NCBI GenBank assembly: GCA_016928525.1
Contig: JAFGKO010000040.1
Location: forward strand, 1-6,971
Direction of reading: 5' to 3'
Length of the DNA stretch: 6,971 bases
Origin: Anaerolineales bacterium
GTDB taxonomy: Bacteria; Chloroflexota; Anaerolineae; Anaerolineales; Villigracilaceae
Shown here: positions 5,588 to 6,971 of the stretch, piece by piece
Position numbering within the stretch: the stretch's first letter is position 1
Layout of the letters: each line of letters starts with the position of its first letter
Position numbers and translations under genes: made by a program
Notes under the pieces: generated by a model
The model's database searches: none
What the model saw: the letters and a program-made list of their open reading frames with translations, nothing else
What the model was told of the DNA's origin: nothing

Positions 5588-5593
5588 TATAAT
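5588..5593 (+). promoter_or_regulatory. Probable -10 element of folD
   Basis: TATAAT is a perfect consensus hexamer 42 bases before the folD start. The best -35 candidate is TTGGAA (5567-5572), four of six matches with a short 15-base spacer, so the promoter may need an activator. An inverted repeat, ATTGTA (5584-5589) with TACAAT (5599-5604), spans the hexamer. Confidence 0.6.
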
Positions 5594-5622
5594 ACTTGTA
5601 CAATTCTTCACAGAAATCTACC

Positions 5623-5629
5623 GGAGGAG
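5623..5629 (+). promoter_or_regulatory. Strong ribosome binding site of folD
   Basis: GGAGGAG lies six bases before ATG 5636 and fixes the start there. A longer in-frame reading from 5567 would include the promoter hexamer as coding sequence. Confidence 0.9.
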
Positions 5630-5635
5630 TACCCT

Positions 5636-6550
5636 ATGACAGCTCAGTTAATTGACGGAACTGCTATTGCGAAAAGCGTCCGCGAGGAAGTAAAGGAGAA
5701 GGTCGCCGCTCGTCTTGCGGCTGGCAAGTCACAGCCGGGCCTGGCCACAGTGCTGGTCGGTGAGCGCGTTGATTCGGCTACCTATGTCAGCATGAAGCAA
5801 AAAGCCTGTGCGGAACTGGGGATGACATCTTTTCATCACCCGGTCCCGGCGGATATCAGCCAGGAAGACCTTGAAAAACTGATCAAAGAATTGAACGCCG
5901 ACCCGAAGGTACATGGCATCCTGGTGCAATTACCTCTGCCCGATCACCTGGATGAAGAGCGTGTCCTACAACTTATCAGCATCGAGAAGGATGTGGACGG
6001 TTTCTCCCCGATCAACATTGGCAGGTTAGCGCAGAAAGGCCGCGAGCCGTTGTTCGTTCCATGCACACCCTATGGCTGTATTTATCTCTTGGAGAAAGCT
6101 GGTGTGAAGATCGAAGGCGCGAACGCTGTGGTGCTTGGCCGGTCGAATATCGTGGGCATGCCCGCGGCCTTGTTGCTGATTGGTAAGAACGCCACCGTTA
6201 CCGTCTGCCATTCGCGCACGAAGGATTTACCCGGCGTGGTGCGCCAGGCTGATATCCTGATTGCGGCCATCGGTCGCGCCGAGATGGTACGCGGTGACTG
6301 GATCAAACCCGGTGCAGCCATCATTGACGTGGGCATCAACGGCATCCCGCTCTTCAATGAGGATGGCTCCCCGCTGATCAGCGAGAAAACCGGCAAACAG
6401 CGTCAAAAACTTGTTGGTGATGTCAACTTCGAAGAGGCCAAGGAAGTGGCTGGCTATATCACCCCCGTCCCTGGCGGGGTTGGCCCGATGACCATCGCCA
6501 TGCTGATGGCAAACACCCTGCGCGCCGCGGAGATCCAGGACGGCGAGTAA
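5636..6550 (+). CDS. folD: Bifunctional methylene-THF dehydrogenase / methenyl-THF cyclohydrolase
   Basis: FolD interconverts 5,10-methylene-, 5,10-methenyl- and 10-formyl-tetrahydrofolate with NADP in the cytoplasm, supplying one-carbon units for purine, formyl-Met and related synthesis. The 304-residue protein is near the usual length. Catalytic residues appear at the same positions as in E. coli FolD: Y50 and K54 (in YVSMKQKA), Q98 (ILVQLPLP) and D121 (KDVDGF). The Rossmann-type cofactor motif GRSNIVGMP is at 168-176 and the closing signature PGGVGPMT at 279-286. A slightly longer loop, EDGSPLISEKTGKQRQK (about 242-258), sits before GDVNF and may explain the extra length. Translation starts at 5636 after a strong GGAGGAG. 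It is transcribed alone, with its own -10 element and an intrinsic terminator after it; the flanking genes run on the other strand. Identification is firm. Confidence 0.98.
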   Translation: MTAQLIDGTAIAKSVREEVKEKVAARLAAGKSQPGLATVLVGERVDSATYVSMKQKACAELGMTSFHHPVPADISQEDLEKLIKELNADPKVHGILVQLPLPDHLDEERVLQLISIEKDVDGFSPINIGRLAQKGREPLFVPCTPYGCIYLLEKAGVKIEGANAVVLGRSNIVGMPAALLLIGKNATVTVCHSRTKDLPGVVRQADILIAAIGRAEMVRGDWIKPGAAIIDVGINGIPLFNEDGSPLISEKTGKQRQKLVGDVNFEEAKEVAGYITPVPGGVGPMTIAMLMANTLRAAEIQDGE

Positions 6551-6551
6551 G

Positions 6552-6586
6552 TCAGTTTTCAGTAATCAGATTTCAGTATGCAGTGA
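6552..6586 (+). repeat. Degenerate heptanucleotide repeat tract (TCAGTNN)
   Basis: Five 7-bp units follow one another directly after the folD stop: TCAGTTT, TCAGTAA, TCAGATT, TCAGTAT and GCAGTGA. The first four bases are almost fixed and the last two vary. This resembles short tandem heptamer repeats known from intergenic DNA of cyanobacteria and some other bacteria. It lies in the folD 3' untranslated region ahead of the terminator. Confidence 0.65.
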
Positions 6587-6616
6587 ACCCGCTGGAATTA
6601 ATCGGCGGGTTTTTTT
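6586..6616 (+). terminator. Intrinsic terminator of folD
   Basis: AACCCGC (6586-6592) pairs with GCGGGTT (6605-6611) around a 12-base loop in which two or three more weak pairs are possible, followed immediately by T residues (seven T from 6610 to 6616). This is a classical Rho-independent terminator for + transcripts. On the minus strand no T-run follows, so it would not stop transcripts from the neighbouring gene. Confidence 0.9.
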
Positions 6617-6627
6617 GTTGCTTTTCT

Positions 6628-6971
6628 TCATCCCTGGCGACGGCGGGTTGCAAGTGCCACCAGGTCGGTAGCGATTGCTTGTATAACCTCATCAGGCACG
6701 CCATCCTGGGCTTTGGATTGGACGCGCAGGTCGATGCTGTCATTGACGTAGTCCACAGCCACAAATTTTCCATCCCCTGACAGGGCGATTTCCGTCGAGA
6801 ACCAATCCAGGCGGCAGATCGAGGCAATTTTAGCGGTAACCAGCCGCAAAGGAGAGAGACCGAAGCGTAGTTCGTCATCCGCCTGGAGAGGGGCAAAGAG
6901 GTGCGTTTCCGGATCCCACCAGCAAGGGTGAATCGCCCCGTCTACGTAGTAAACGCGGAACCAGGCTTTTC
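6628..6971 (-). CDS. C-terminal part of a probable ATP-grasp-like protein (partial)
   Basis: An open frame on the minus strand enters at the right edge and runs to a TGA at 6628-6630, giving 113 or so C-terminal residues with no stop. It reads AWFRVYYVDGAIHPCWWDPE early on, then CRLDWFSTEIAL, DGKFVAVDYVNDSIDLR and DGVPDEVIQ. The acidic-to-asparagine pattern in STEIAL...VAVDYVND resembles the metal-binding end of ATP-grasp enzymes (an E, then a D-x-x-N motif). The ATP-binding part lies outside the window, so this is a tentative family call. A shorter reading from an internal TTG at 6849 is not needed because the frame stays open upstream. It converges with folD, with 77 bases between the stop codons. 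The end of the protein is RRRQG. Confidence 0.6.
   Translation of the reverse strand, partial: KAWFRVYYVDGAIHPCWWDPETHLFAPLQADDELRFGLSPLRLVTAKIASICRLDWFSTEIALSGDGKFVAVDYVNDSIDLRVQSKAQDGVPDEVIQAIATDLVALATRRRQG

Noticed and set aside
5567..5635. Upstream ATG at 5567 as the start of folD
   Set aside because: The added 23 residues would be encoded by the promoter hexamer and the ribosome site, and FolD homology begins at 5636.

Overview
This window looks like ordinary chromosomal DNA from a free-living bacterium. My best guess is Chloroflexota, Anaerolineae-like. That is an inference from gene style: a small lipoprotein with a concanavalin-like fold, a ParB-like protein with a DGHHR motif, a MtaB-type enzyme, and mixed GC content with strong Shine-Dalgarno sites. 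There is no rRNA, tRNA, CRISPR array or transposase gene.

Layout. Bases 1-693 hold a possibly leaderless lipoprotein gene on +. Bases 698-1196 hold an AT-rich cassette that encodes a GxxExxY-family protein and is bounded by 22-bp imperfect inverted repeats (20 of 22 matching). The cassette fits tightly between the lipoprotein stop and the start of a GC-rich mtaB gene (1208-2470, +), which encodes a radical-SAM tRNA methylthiotransferase. A 54-bp palindromic element (2517-2570) separates mtaB from a convergent minus-strand cluster. In order of transcription that cluster is: a LacI-family regulator (start corrected to 5414), a 59-codon small ORF (4347-4168), a ParB-like domain protein (4117-3617) and an aldo/keto reductase (3579-2575). 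Two copies of the palindrome TGCAACCGGTTGCA flank lacI. One overlaps the lacI promoter, the other lies between lacI and the small ORF, so the cluster is probably controlled by its own repressor.

After an intergenic region with divergent promoters comes folD on + (start corrected to 5636), with a strong ribosome binding site. It is followed by a run of degenerate 7-bp repeats and a clear intrinsic terminator (6586-6616). The right edge carries the C-terminal part of a minus-strand gene that runs off the window and resembles an ATP-grasp protein.

How the genes relate. mtaB (tRNA modification) and folD (one-carbon metabolism) are housekeeping genes. The LacI to reductase cluster looks like a small self-regulated unit whose inducer and purpose cannot be read from the sequence. 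The GxxExxY cassette looks like a recent insertion. I see no convincing large novel system. The items most worth following up are the repeat-bounded GxxExxY cassette, the small ORF with its neighbouring operator hairpin, and the palindrome after mtaB.
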